Made by a program: the position numbers and the translations under genes
The notes under the pieces: model-generated
What the model was told of the DNA's origin: nothing
Databases searched by the model: none
The model's input: only the letters and a program-made list of their open reading frames with translations
Part shown: one piece after another, positions 36,400 to 44,977 of the stretch
Layout of the letters: each line of letters opens with the position of its first letter
Position numbering within the stretch: position 1 is the stretch's first letter
Assembly (NCBI RefSeq): GCF_900114635.1
Contig: NZ_FOTQ01000001.1
Span: 124,001-188,000 of the forward strand
Length of the DNA stretch: 64,000 nt
Origin: Shimia aestuarii
GTDB taxonomy: Bacteria > Pseudomonadota > Alphaproteobacteria > Rhodobacterales > Rhodobacteraceae
Reading direction: 5' to 3'

Positions 36400-37239
36400 T
36401 TACCCCCGTTGTGAGGGATGCCAGAACGTCACCGCCTTTTCCAAAAGCGCCACGCCCCCATAAAATGCCGACCCGACAATCGCCGCAACGACAATCTCCG
36501 CCCAGACCATATCAAGCGCCAGCCGCCCGACCTCTGTCGAAATGCGGAACCCCATGCCCTTGATCGGCGAACCAAAGAACTCGGCCACGATAGCACCAAT
36601 AAGCGCCAGCGTTGTCGAAATTTTAAGCCCGTTGAAAACGAACGGCATCGCCGCCGGAAGGCGCAGCTTCAACAGCGTCTGCCAATAGCTCGACGCATAG
36701 GTCCGCATCAGGTCGCGCTGCATTGCATCCGTGGCCTGAAGCCCCTGCACCGTGTTCACCAGCATCGGGAAGAACACCATGACAACCACCACGGCGGCCT
36801 TGGACTGCCAGTCAAAACCGAACCACATCACGAGGATCGGCGCCATGCCAATGATCGGCAATGCGGCGACAAAGTTGCCCACCGGCAAAAGCCCGCGCTG
36901 CAGAAACGGGAAGCGGTCGATCACGATCGCGGTCAGGAACGCCCCGCCACAACCGATGATATAGCCCGACATCGCCCCCTTGATCACGGTCTGCACGAAG
37001 TCCTCCCAAAGGGTCGGCAGCGACGTGCCAAAGCGGGCGATGATCGCCGAAGGCGGTGGCAACAGAACCGGGTTGATCTCGAACCCGCGCACCACGCATT
37101 CCCAGATCAGGATCAGCGTGACACCAAAAATGATCGGAACCGCCAGCGACGTTGCGCGTGTACGCGGCCGATTGGCCAGCCAGACATTCAAAGCCCAGCC
37201 GCCAAGCCAGATACCGATCCCTGCAATCAACCAGCCCAT
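36400..37239 (-). CDS. ABC transporter permease (pyrimidine cluster, second)
   Basis: Inner-membrane permease of the TauC/SsuC type, about 280 residues and six membrane segments, with EAA-type loop YASSYWQTLLKLRLPAAMP. It starts by TGATG overlap with the preceding permease (ATG 37239; GTG 37242 also possible). Together with the neighbouring permease it forms a heterodimer, which is less common than the single permease of taurine-type systems but usual for pyrimidine/thiamine-precursor clusters in alphaproteobacteria. Confidence 0.85.
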   Translation of the reverse strand: MGWLIAGIGIWLGGWALNVWLANRPRTRATSLAVPIIFGVTLILIWECVVRGFEINPVLLPPPSAIIARFGTSLPTLWEDFVQTVIKGAMSGYIIGCGGAFLTAIVIDRFPFLQRGLLPVGNFVAALPIIGMAPILVMWFGFDWQSKAAVVVVMVFFPMLVNTVQGLQATDAMQRDLMRTYASSYWQTLLKLRLPAAMPFVFNGLKISTTLALIGAIVAEFFGSPIKGMGFRISTEVGRLALDMVWAEIVVAAIVGSAFYGGVALLEKAVTFWHPSQRG

Positions 37240-38123
37240 CACGCCATCCCCATCCGCTTGAGTACCGCTTTCTGGATCATCCCGATGATCCCGACGAGGC
37301 AGGCCGCCAGGGCAGCCGCCGTGATCAGCGCGCTCCAGATCTGGATCGTCTGCCCGTAATAGCTCCCCGCCAGAAGGCGCGCGCCGAGACCGGCCACCGC
37401 GCCCGTGGGCAATTCACCCACGATGGCCCCGACCAGAGAGGCCGCCATCGCCACCTTGAGCGAGGTAAAGAGGAACGGCATCGAACTTGGCAGGCGCAGT
37501 TTCCAGAACTCCTGCCCGCCGCTCGCGTTCCACGTCTTCATCTGGTCAAGCTGCATCTTGCCGGGGCTGCGCAGCCCCTTCACCATGCCCACCACGACCG
37601 GGAAGAACGAAAGATACATCGAGATCACCGCCTTGGGCAGAAGCCCCGAAATGCCAATCGCATTCAGCACCACGATGATCATCGGCGCAATCGCAAGGAT
37701 CGGGATGGTCTGGCTCGCAATCACCCACGGCATGACGCTCATATCCATGGTGCGGTTATAGACAATCCCCACCGCCAGCGCGATGCCAAGCGCGGTGCCC
37801 ATCACGAACCCCAAAAGCGTCGAACTCAACGTGATCCAGCTATGATAGATCAGCGACCGCTTGGAAAACGCCCGCCCCTTGGCAACCATTTCACCGGTGG
37901 TCTTCCAGATTTCGCGCCCCACCTGATGCGGCGCGGGCAGCTTGGGTTTTTCCTGGCTGAGCGTGTCGGCAATCAACTCCGAGGTGGTCAGTTCGACCCC
38001 GGCCCGCTTGGCCTTGTCATACGCCCAGGCAGAGTTCAGCGCCACCGATCCCGCATACCAAAGCACGAAAATCGCGATCACTACCGTGATCACCGGACCG
38101 ATGCGATACCACAGCGCGCCCAT
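37239..38123 (-). CDS. ABC transporter permease (pyrimidine cluster, first)
   Basis: A 294-residue inner-membrane permease. After the first membrane segment it has a charged periplasmic insert (about residues 30-85), then five further segments and an EAA-type loop (NASGGQEFWKLRLPSSMP). It shares one base with the upstream ATPase gene and overlaps the downstream permease start. Its insert distinguishes it from its partner and may contact the binding protein. Confidence 0.85.
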   Translation of the reverse strand: MGALWYRIGPVITVVIAIFVLWYAGSVALNSAWAYDKAKRAGVELTTSELIADTLSQEKPKLPAPHQVGREIWKTTGEMVAKGRAFSKRSLIYHSWITLSSTLLGFVMGTALGIALAVGIVYNRTMDMSVMPWVIASQTIPILAIAPMIIVVLNAIGISGLLPKAVISMYLSFFPVVVGMVKGLRSPGKMQLDQMKTWNASGGQEFWKLRLPSSMPFLFTSLKVAMAASLVGAIVGELPTGAVAGLGARLLAGSYYGQTIQIWSALITAAALAACLVGIIGMIQKAVLKRMGMA

Positions 38124-38908
38124 CAGACATCATCCCCGTGTCCGGCCCGCAGCCCGTCGCGCACCCGGTGCGCGATCTCGATGAATTCCGGGGAATCCCG
38201 GATATCCAAAGGCCGCTCCTTGGGCAGCGTGCTTTCGATCACATCCGTGATCCGTCCCGGACGCGGGCTCATCACCACGATCTTGGTCGACAGATACACC
38301 GCCTCGGGGATCGAGTGGGTCACGAACCCGATGGTCTTGTTGGTGCGCGCCCAAAGGTCGAGCACCTGCTCGTTGAGGTGATCCCGCACGATCTCGTCCA
38401 GCGCCCCGAAAGGTTCGTCCATCAACAGGATATCGGCATGGAACGCCAATGCCCGCGCGATACTGGCCCGCTGCTGCATCCCGCCCGACAACTGCCATGG
38501 GAATTTCTTCTCGAACCCCTCCAGGTGCACCAGGTCAAGCACTTCCTTTACCGACCGCTCCTGCTCGGCCTTGCTCACGCCCATAATCTCCAAGGGCAGG
38601 CGGATATTACCGCCAATCGTGCGCCACGGATAAAGCCCGGCATGTTGGAAGACATACCCATAGGCCCGCGCCTTGCGCGCCTCGGCGGGACTGACCCCGT
38701 TCACGGTGATCTCCCCCGCCGTTGGCTGTTCCAGATCCGCCATCACCCGCAGGAACGTGGTCTTCCCACAGCCCGACGGCCCGATAAAGCTGACGAAATC
38801 GCCCTTGTTGATCTCAAGATTCACATCCTTGAGCGCGTGAACCGGCCCGTCATTCGTTTCAAATGTCAGGCTCAGGTTCTTTGCCGAGATTACCGTGGTG
38901 TCGCTCAT
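38123..38908 (-). CDS. ABC transporter ATP-binding protein (pyrimidine cluster)
   Basis: A 261-residue NitT/TauT-type ATPase. Walker A GPSGCGKTT, signature LSGGMQQRASIARAL, Walker B ILLMDEPFGALDE and VTHSIPEAV are all intact. It begins 76 bases after the hydA stop and is the first of four transporter genes on one probable message with hydA. It ends in a TGATG overlap with the first permease. Confidence 0.88.
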   Translation of the reverse strand: MSDTTVISAKNLSLTFETNDGPVHALKDVNLEINKGDFVSFIGPSGCGKTTFLRVMADLEQPTAGEITVNGVSPAEARKARAYGYVFQHAGLYPWRTIGGNIRLPLEIMGVSKAEQERSVKEVLDLVHLEGFEKKFPWQLSGGMQQRASIARALAFHADILLMDEPFGALDEIVRDHLNEQVLDLWARTNKTIGFVTHSIPEAVYLSTKIVVMSPRPGRITDVIESTLPKERPLDIRDSPEFIEIAHRVRDGLRAGHGDDV

Positions 38909-38984
38909 TTAAGTCTCGTTTCTTCTCGCCGCCACACAGGGGCGGATGGTTGGCCGGACACGCATCTGTGCCCGGCCTTCTGCG

Positions 38985-40439
38985 TCAAACACCGGTCGCC
39001 GGAATGCCGGTCCGCTCAACAGGACGCGGCGCAGTCAGCTCTTTCCAAGTCGAAAGCGCCTTGTTCACGGTGGTGTTGGCTTCGCGCGCCACGAACTTGC
39101 CGTGGCCTTCCTGCGTCTGGATCGCCCCGTCATTCACAGCCACCTGTCCCCGGGTCAGCGTATAGCGCGGCAGCCCCTTGACCTTGTGACCCTCAAAGAC
39201 GTTGTAGTCGATCGCCGACTGCTGGCTGTCTGCCGAAATGGTCTTTTCCTTCTCGGGATCCCAGACCACGAGGTCCGCATCCGCCCCCACCAGAACCGCG
39301 CCCTTCTTGGGATAACAATTCAGGATCTTCGCGATATTTGTCGAGGTCACGGCCACAAACTCATTCGGCGTCAGCCGCCCGGTCGCCACGCCCTGCGTCC
39401 ACAGCATCGGCATCCGGTCCTCAAGCCCACCGGTTCCGTTCGGAATCTGCGAGAAATTGCCCACGCCATAGCGTTTCTGCTCGGTGGTAAAGGCGCAGTG
39501 ATCCGTTGCCACAACCGACAGCGAGCCTGACTGCAACCCGGCCCACAGGCTGTCCTGGTGCTTCTTGTTGCGGAACGGCGGCGACATCACGCGCCGCGCG
39601 GCATGGTCCCAATCGGGGTGGAAATACTCGCTCTCATCCAGCGTCAGGTGCTGGATCAGCGGCTCGCCCCAAACCCGCTTGCCCTGCATCCGCGCCCGGC
39701 GGATCGCCTCATGCGCCTCTTCACAGGACGTGTGCACCACGTAAAGAGGCACGCCCGCCATGTCGGCAATCATGATCGCCCGGTTGGTCGCTTCGCCCTC
39801 AACCTGAGAGGGCCGCGAATAGGCATGCGCCTCCGGCCCGGTATTGCCCTCGGCCAAGAGCTTGGCGGTCATCTCCGCCACCACATCGCCATTCTCGGCA
39901 TGCACCATCGCGATGCCGCCCAGTTCCGACAGACGATTGAACGAGGCAAAGAGCTCGTCATCGTTGACCATCAACGCGCCCTTATAGGCAAGGAAATGCT
40001 TGAACGTGTTGATGCCCCGATCCTCGATCACGGTCTTCATGTCATTGAACACCTGCTCGCCCCACCATGTCACCGCCATGTGGAACGAGTAGTCACAATT
40101 CGCGCGGGTCGACTTGTTGTCCCAGCGCTTGATCGCATCCAAAAGGCTCTCACCCTGGTTCGGCAGACAAAAATCGACGACCATCGTTGTCCCCCCGGCC
40201 AACCCGGCGCGCGTGCCGCTCTCGAAATCGTCGCTGGAATAGGTGCCCATGAACGGCATCTCCAGATGCACATGCGGATCAATCCCGCCCGGCATCACGT
40301 AACACCCGGTCGCATCGAGCTCCTTGTCCCCCTTGAGGTCCGGCCCGATCTCGGTGATCACCCCCCCATCAACCAGCACATCCGCCTTGTAGGTCAGATC
40401 CGCCGTCACAATGGTTCCATTCTTGATAACCGTCGACAT
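38985..40439 (-). CDS. hydA: Dihydropyrimidinase
   Basis: Second step of reductive pyrimidine catabolism: hydrolysis of 5,6-dihydrouracil or dihydrothymine to the N-carbamoyl-beta-amino acid. Zinc ligands His56 and His58 (PHVH), the carboxylated Lys153 (AYKGAL), His in MVHAEN, His in VVHTS and Asp in ATDHCAF are present. The 484-residue length is standard. It lies between the beta-ureidopropionase-type gene and the transporter genes on the same strand, in the order of use. Confidence 0.93.
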   Translation of the reverse strand: MSTVIKNGTIVTADLTYKADVLVDGGVITEIGPDLKGDKELDATGCYVMPGGIDPHVHLEMPFMGTYSSDDFESGTRAGLAGGTTMVVDFCLPNQGESLLDAIKRWDNKSTRANCDYSFHMAVTWWGEQVFNDMKTVIEDRGINTFKHFLAYKGALMVNDDELFASFNRLSELGGIAMVHAENGDVVAEMTAKLLAEGNTGPEAHAYSRPSQVEGEATNRAIMIADMAGVPLYVVHTSCEEAHEAIRRARMQGKRVWGEPLIQHLTLDESEYFHPDWDHAARRVMSPPFRNKKHQDSLWAGLQSGSLSVVATDHCAFTTEQKRYGVGNFSQIPNGTGGLEDRMPMLWTQGVATGRLTPNEFVAVTSTNIAKILNCYPKKGAVLVGADADLVVWDPEKEKTISADSQQSAIDYNVFEGHKVKGLPRYTLTRGQVAVNDGAIQTQEGHGKFVAREANTTVNKALSTWKELTAPRPVERTGIPATGV

Positions 40440-40460
40440 GTCTTAACTCCCTATTGTTCT

Positions 40461-40709
40461 TTAGATCGACCCGAACACACCAATCGCGTCGCCATGCACC
40501 CCGATATCCACGGGGCCGAATTTGCTTTCCGTTACCAGCGAAAACGTCTCGGCAGACGGCACCCAGACCACCCGGTAATCGCCATTGCTGCGCGTCACCG
40601 CCCAGCAGATCATCGACACACCCCCTGAAAACTTCACATCCACTTCCTCGGGCTCGATCATCACCGCACGGAAATCTTCCAGGGTCACACGATGCCACTC
40701 GGGCGACAT
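40461..40709 (-). CDS. Small conserved-context protein of the pyrimidine cluster
   Basis: An 82-residue soluble protein with a mixed beta pattern (YRVVWVPSAETFSLV) and the ending GDAIGVFGSI. GGGGGAC stands before the ATG. It is placed between the beta-ureidopropionase-type gene and hydA with a 21-base gap to hydA, so it is probably cotranscribed. No domain is recognised. An accessory or regulatory role for the pathway is inferred from position only. Confidence 0.6.
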   Translation of the reverse strand: MSPEWHRVTLEDFRAVMIEPEEVDVKFSGGVSMICWAVTRSNGDYRVVWVPSAETFSLVTESKFGPVDIGVHGDAIGVFGSI

Positions 40710-40815
40710 CGGTGTCCCCCAGCCTACAACGCGCGCGGCGCATTCAGGATCGTAATCCCTGAGCTCCGCCGCAAGTAGCGCCTTTATGTGGCTCGCCTGG
40801 CTGATTTCTGCGGTC

Positions 40816-40866
40816 CTTCCTTCATTTTGCCAAAAACACTCCGGGGGTTTGGGGGCTGGCCCCCAA
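40816..40866 (+). repeat. Intergenic hairpin repeat, copy B
   Basis: CTTCATTTTGCCAAAAACAC-type 5' part as in copy A, then TCCGGGGG and a GGGGGC/GCCCCC hairpin at 40851-40864. It lies between the small pyrimidine-cluster gene and the end of the M20 hydrolase gene. Confidence 0.7.
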
Positions 40867-40879
40867 TCCGTCCGTCACC

Positions 40880-42130
40880 TCACTCCACGATCTCGGCCGT
40901 CTCCAGAACCGCATGCATCAGCACATCCGCGCCCGCGGCCGCCCATTCGCGGGAAATCTCTTCCGCCTCATTGTGCGACAACCCATCCACACACGGACAC
41001 ATCACCATCGCCGTTGGCGCGACCTGATTGATCCAGCAGGCATCATGCCCCGCGCCCGAGATGATATCCATATGCGAATAGCCCAGACGCTCTGCCGCCG
41101 AGCGCACCGCCGTCACACAGCCCTCATCGAATTTGACCGGGTCAAACCCGCCCACCTTCTCAAAGGAAATCGAAAGCCCCATCTCGTCGGCAATCTTCTG
41201 TCCCTCGACCCGCAGCCGCGCTTCCATGTCTTCGATCACGGAAAGCTCGGGGGAACGGAAATCCACCGTGAACACCACCTTGCCGGGGATCACGTTGCGC
41301 GAGTTCGGGTAGACATCGATATGCCCTGCCGCGCCCACGGCATGCGGCGCATGGCTCCACGCAATCTCATCCACCTTCTCCAGCACCCGTGCCATGCCAA
41401 GACCCGCGTTCTTGCGCATCGGCATCGGCGTCGATCCGGTATGGCTGTCCTTGCCCTCGATCGTCACCTGCGTCCAGCTCAACCCCTGACCATGGGTGAC
41501 AACCCCAATATCCTTTTCCTCGGCTTCCAGAATGGGCCCCTGCTCGATATGCAACTCGAACATCGCATGCATCATACGTGCGCCCACCGGCTCATCCCCA
41601 CGCCAGCCAATCCGCTTCAGCTCGTCGCCGAATTTCTTGCCTTCCGCATCTTCGCGGTCATACGCCCACTCTTCCGTATGCACCCCGGCAAAAACACCCG
41701 AGGCCAGCATCGCCGGCGCAAACCGTGTGCCTTCCTCGTTGGTCCAGTTGGTGACAACAATCGGATGCTTGGTCTTGATGCCCAGATCCTTCATCGTGCG
41801 CAGGATTTCGAGACCGCCCAGCACCCCCAGCACCCCGTCATACTTGCCACCCGTCGGCTGCGTATCAAGATGTGAGCCGACGTAAACGGGAAGCGCGTCG
41901 GGATCGGTGCCCGGATACTCGGCAAACATGTTGCCCATCGTATCGAGCCCCATGGTACAGCCCACCGCCTCGCACCAGCTCTGGAACAGCGCGCGTCCCT
42001 CGCCATCTTCATCCGTCACGGTCTGGCGATTGTTGCCGCCCGCAACACCGGGGCCGATCTTGGCCATCTCCATCAGGCTGTCCCACAGCCGATCCGCGTT
42101 TACCTTCAGGTTCTCTCCCGGTGCCGCCAT
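40880..42130 (-). CDS. M20 Zn-hydrolase, beta-ureidopropionase / N-carbamoyl-amino acid hydrolase type
   Basis: Predicted third step of the reductive pathway: N-carbamoyl-beta-alanine to beta-alanine, CO2 and ammonia. M20 metal sites are visible in GSHLDTQPTGGKYDG, NEEGTRF and HIEQGP, and the C-terminal GAGHDACW and HNEAEEI complete the set. The 416-residue length is normal. Allantoate amidohydrolase belongs to the same family, but hydA and preTA nearby favour the pyrimidine role. Two RutR-type boxes lie 65-111 bases upstream of its start. Confidence 0.88.
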   Translation of the reverse strand: MAAPGENLKVNADRLWDSLMEMAKIGPGVAGGNNRQTVTDEDGEGRALFQSWCEAVGCTMGLDTMGNMFAEYPGTDPDALPVYVGSHLDTQPTGGKYDGVLGVLGGLEILRTMKDLGIKTKHPIVVTNWTNEEGTRFAPAMLASGVFAGVHTEEWAYDREDAEGKKFGDELKRIGWRGDEPVGARMMHAMFELHIEQGPILEAEEKDIGVVTHGQGLSWTQVTIEGKDSHTGSTPMPMRKNAGLGMARVLEKVDEIAWSHAPHAVGAAGHIDVYPNSRNVIPGKVVFTVDFRSPELSVIEDMEARLRVEGQKIADEMGLSISFEKVGGFDPVKFDEGCVTAVRSAAERLGYSHMDIISGAGHDACWINQVAPTAMVMCPCVDGLSHNEAEEISREWAAAGADVLMHAVLETAEIVE

Positions 42131-42194
42131 GTCTGTCTCCCTGGCTATCTCGCGTCGGGCCGGTTTTTCTGGCCTCTTGCGTTCGCGTGGTTCC

Positions 42195-42208
42195 TGACCG
42201 TATGGTCA
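42195..42208. promoter_or_regulatory. RutR-type box 1
   Basis: TGACCGTATGGTCA, a perfect TGACC-N4-GGTCA palindrome. The known E. coli RutR operator is TTGACCA-NN-TGGTCAA. It lies in the divergent region between the M20 hydrolase gene and the RutR-like regulator. Confidence 0.8.
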
Positions 42209-42227
42209 AATTCAGAGCACCACACCC

Positions 42228-42241
42228 TGACCAAACGGTCA
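42228..42241. promoter_or_regulatory. RutR-type box 2
   Basis: TGACCAAACGGTCA, same palindromic arms as box 1 and exactly 33 bases downstream (three helical turns). It ends 23 bases before the regulator ATG, suggesting autoregulation as well as control of the hydrolase gene. Confidence 0.8.
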
Positions 42242-42264
42242 AGAAAATTCTCAAGGGATATTTC

Positions 42265-42900
42265 ATGGCCCCCACCCGACGCAGCAGCAGCAAAAAAGAA
42301 CGCCGCCAGGAAAGCGAAAAGCTCATTTTGTCAGCAGCCGAAAAAGTCTTTGCCGAAGCGGGGTTTGGCGGGGCCACCATGCAGCTGATCGCCGATGTGG
42401 CGGGCCTGCCAAAGGCCAACTTGCACTACTATTTTCCCACCAAGGAATCGCTTTATCGGCAGGTGGTGCAGAATATTTTCCAGATCTGGCTGCAGGCTGC
42501 GGACATCTTTGACGCCGCCGATGGCCCCGCCGAGGGAATCGGTGCCTATATTGACGCCAAGATGGAGATCTCCCGCCGCCACCCCGAAGGCTCCAAGGTC
42601 TGGGCCTCCGAGGTGATGCACGGCGCGCCCGTCATTCAGGATTATCTCGAAACCACGCTCATGGAATGGACGGCAGGCCGCGCCGATGTCATCCGGCGCT
42701 GGATCGACGAAGGCCGCATGGACCCGGTCGACCCCGATCACCTGCTTTACATGCTCTGGGCCACGACCCAGCATTACGCCGATTTCGGCCACCAGATTGA
42801 AACGCTCAACGGCGGCGCGCCGCTGTCGGATGACCAGTGGGAGGCCGCAAAGGCCAGCGTGAAACAGATCATCCTGCGCGGCATCGGCGCGCTGGACTGA
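42265..42900 (+). CDS. RutR-like TetR regulator of pyrimidine catabolism (first copy)
   Basis: 211 residues: an N-terminal TetR helix-turn-helix (FGGATMQLIADVAGLPKANLHYYF) and a RutR-type C-terminal domain (DPDHLLYMLWATTQHYADFG). E. coli RutR binds uracil and thymine and releases its TTGACCA-type operator; two such boxes sit just upstream. ATG 42265 follows GGGA. The next gene is a paralogous regulator 16 bases downstream. Confidence 0.85.
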   Translation: MAPTRRSSSKKERRQESEKLILSAAEKVFAEAGFGGATMQLIADVAGLPKANLHYYFPTKESLYRQVVQNIFQIWLQAADIFDAADGPAEGIGAYIDAKMEISRRHPEGSKVWASEVMHGAPVIQDYLETTLMEWTAGRADVIRRWIDEGRMDPVDPDHLLYMLWATTQHYADFGHQIETLNGGAPLSDDQWEAAKASVKQIILRGIGALD

Positions 42901-42916
42901 CCCCGAAAGGACCGAC

Positions 42917-43534
42917 ATGGCCAACACGCCCGCCAAGAAACCCAGCCGCATCCAGCAACGCAACCGCAAGCGCATCCTCGACGCTGCGCTCGAGGTGTTT
43001 TCGCGCCACGGCTATCGCGGGGCCACGCTGGACCAGATCGCCGACGAGGCCGGGCTCTCCAAACCCAATATCCTCTACTATTTCGATGGCAAAGAGGACA
43101 TCCATGTCTCCCTGCTCAACCAGTTAATGCAAACTTGGCTCGATCCGCTGGACGCCATGGACCCGGACGGAGAACCGCTCAGCGAACTCTTGGCCTATGT
43201 TCACCGCAAATTGGAAATGAGTCGCGATTTCCCCCGCGAAAGCCGCCTGTTTGCCAATGAAATCCTGCAAGGCGCGCCGCGCATGGGGCCGCATCTGAAA
43301 TCCGGCCTGAAACCGCTTTTCGACAAGAAAACCGCGCTGATCCAGCGCTGGATTGATGCCGGGAAACTCGCCCCGGTCGATCCCCGCCACCTTGTTTTCT
43401 CCATCTGGGCCACCACCCAGCACTATGCCGATTTCGACGCACAGGTCCGGGTCTTGCTGAACGGAGAAAAATCCATCCCCGACAGCGCCGACAGCTACCT
43501 CGACACGCTTTTCCGAAAACTTCTCACCCCCTGA
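42917..43534 (+). CDS. RutR-like TetR regulator (second copy)
   Basis: A 205-residue paralog of the preceding gene: matching YRGATLDQIADEAGLSKPNILYYF recognition region and DPRHLVFSIWATTQHYADFD C-terminal signature. GGA precedes the ATG at good spacing. Divergence is large enough to expect different operators; the 24-bp palindrome upstream of preT keeps only the CA-NN-TGG core of a RutR box and is a candidate for this copy. Confidence 0.83.
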   Translation: MANTPAKKPSRIQQRNRKRILDAALEVFSRHGYRGATLDQIADEAGLSKPNILYYFDGKEDIHVSLLNQLMQTWLDPLDAMDPDGEPLSELLAYVHRKLEMSRDFPRESRLFANEILQGAPRMGPHLKSGLKPLFDKKTALIQRWIDAGKLAPVDPRHLVFSIWATTQHYADFDAQVRVLLNGEKSIPDSADSYLDTLFRKLLTP

Positions 43535-43535
43535 T

Positions 43536-43594
43536 CTTTCTTTTTCCCCAAATACCCCGGGGAGTCCCGGCTTGCCGGGACGGGGCAGCGCCCC
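43536..43594 (+). repeat. Intergenic hairpin repeat, copy C
   Basis: CTTTCTTTTTCCCCAAATAC, CCCGGGGA, then a perfect hairpin GTCCCGG-CTTG-CCGGGAC (43564-43581) and the constant 3' hairpin GGGGC-AGC-GCCCC (43582-43594). It lies between convergent gene ends. Confidence 0.75.
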
Positions 43595-43601
43595 AAACAA
43601 G

Positions 43602-43636
43602 AAAACGCCCGCCGCAGGGAGGACCGCGGCGGGCGT
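43602..43636 (-). terminator. Terminator of preTA
   Basis: On the minus strand, ACGCCCGCCGC and GCGGCGGGCGT form a perfect 11-bp stem with a 10-base loop followed by TTTTC, 22 bases after the preA stop. Confidence 0.85.
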
Positions 43637-43658
43637 CTTGTTGTCGGCAATGCTTGGC

Positions 43659-44963
43659 TTATTCGGCCGCCTGCACCGACGGGTTGTTCGGATGCGTGGT
43701 CCAGTTCCCATAGTCGGGTGAAACCGGCTGGCCGGTGCGCTCATCCATGTCGCCGGGTTCCAGCGTTTTCATGGTGATACAGCCTTCGACAGGGCAGACA
43801 TTCACACACAGGTTGCAGGCCACGCATTCGTCATCCTTGACCGTGAACACGCGGTCTTCCGACATCTCGATCGCCTGGTGGCTGGTATCTTCGCAAGCCG
43901 CGTAGCACCGACCGCACTTGATGCAATCTTCCTCGTTGATCACTGCCTTGGTGACGTGATTGAGGTTGAGATACTGCCAGTCGGTCACGTTCGGCGTCGC
44001 CATGCCGACAAAATCCGCCGTGCTTTCATAGCCCTTCTCGTCCATCCACTGGCTGAGACCCGAAATCATCTCCTGCACGATCTTGAACCCATAGGTCATC
44101 GCCGCCGTGCAAACCTGCACGTTGCCCGCCCCCAGCGCCATGAACTCGGCCGCATCACGCCACGTCGTCACGCCGCCAATGCCGCTGATCGGCAGCTTCG
44201 CGGTTTCCGGGTTGCGCGCGATCTCGGCCACCATGTTCATCGCGATCGGTTTGACTGCCGGGCCGCAATAGCCGCCATGGGTGCCCTTGCCGTCGATCAT
44301 CGGCTCCGGGCTCATCACGTCCAAGTTCACACTCGTAATCGAGTTGATCGTGTTGATCAGGCTCACCGCATCCGCGCCACCATTGAGCGCTGCGGTCGCC
44401 GGGTAGAGAATATTGGTGATGTTCGGCGTCAGCTTGACGATCACCGGCAACCCGGTCGCCTCCTTGGCCCAGCGCGTCACCATCTCGATATATTCCGGCA
44501 CCTGCCCCACGGCAGAACCCATGCCGCGCTCGGCCATGCCATGCGGACAGCCAAAGTTGAGCTCGAATCCGTCACAGCCGGTTTCCGCGATCATCGGCAG
44601 GATGTCTTTCCACGCCTTCTCCTCGCAGGGCACCATGACAGACGCGATCAGAGCATGGTCCGGATAGTCGCGCTTCACGCGGGTCATCTCTTCGAGATTA
44701 ACCTCAAGCGGACGGTCGGTGATCAGCTCGATATTGTTAAGGCCCAGCAAACGCCGGTCCGCGCCGTGAATGGCGCCATAGCGCGGCCCGTTCACGTTGA
44801 CGACGGGCGGGCCCGCCTCTCCAAGGGTTTTCCACACAACCCCGCCCCAGCCCGCTTCGAAGGCGCGGCGCACGTTGTATTCCTTGTCCGTCGGCGGCGC
44901 CGAGGCCAGCCAGAACGGGTTGGGGGATTTGATCCCGATGAATTCGCTTGTCAGATCAGCCAT
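43659..44963 (-). CDS. preA: NAD-dependent dihydropyrimidine dehydrogenase subunit PreA
   Basis: Catalytic subunit reducing uracil or thymine to the dihydro form with NADH. A flavin TIM-barrel (about 1-310; NFGCPHGMAERGMG, then GIGGVTTWRDAAEFMALGA) is followed by two 4Fe-4S clusters, CIKCGRCYAAC and CVACNLCVNVCP. At 434 residues it is slightly longer than E. coli PreA. ATG 44963 is used because AGGAGG lies 10 bases upstream. It follows preT with a 14-base gap. Confidence 0.93.
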   Translation of the reverse strand: MADLTSEFIGIKSPNPFWLASAPPTDKEYNVRRAFEAGWGGVVWKTLGEAGPPVVNVNGPRYGAIHGADRRLLGLNNIELITDRPLEVNLEEMTRVKRDYPDHALIASVMVPCEEKAWKDILPMIAETGCDGFELNFGCPHGMAERGMGSAVGQVPEYIEMVTRWAKEATGLPVIVKLTPNITNILYPATAALNGGADAVSLINTINSITSVNLDVMSPEPMIDGKGTHGGYCGPAVKPIAMNMVAEIARNPETAKLPISGIGGVTTWRDAAEFMALGAGNVQVCTAAMTYGFKIVQEMISGLSQWMDEKGYESTADFVGMATPNVTDWQYLNLNHVTKAVINEEDCIKCGRCYAACEDTSHQAIEMSEDRVFTVKDDECVACNLCVNVCPVEGCITMKTLEPGDMDERTGQPVSPDYGNWTTHPNNPSVQAAE

Positions 44964-44977
44964 TGTCACTGTCCTCC

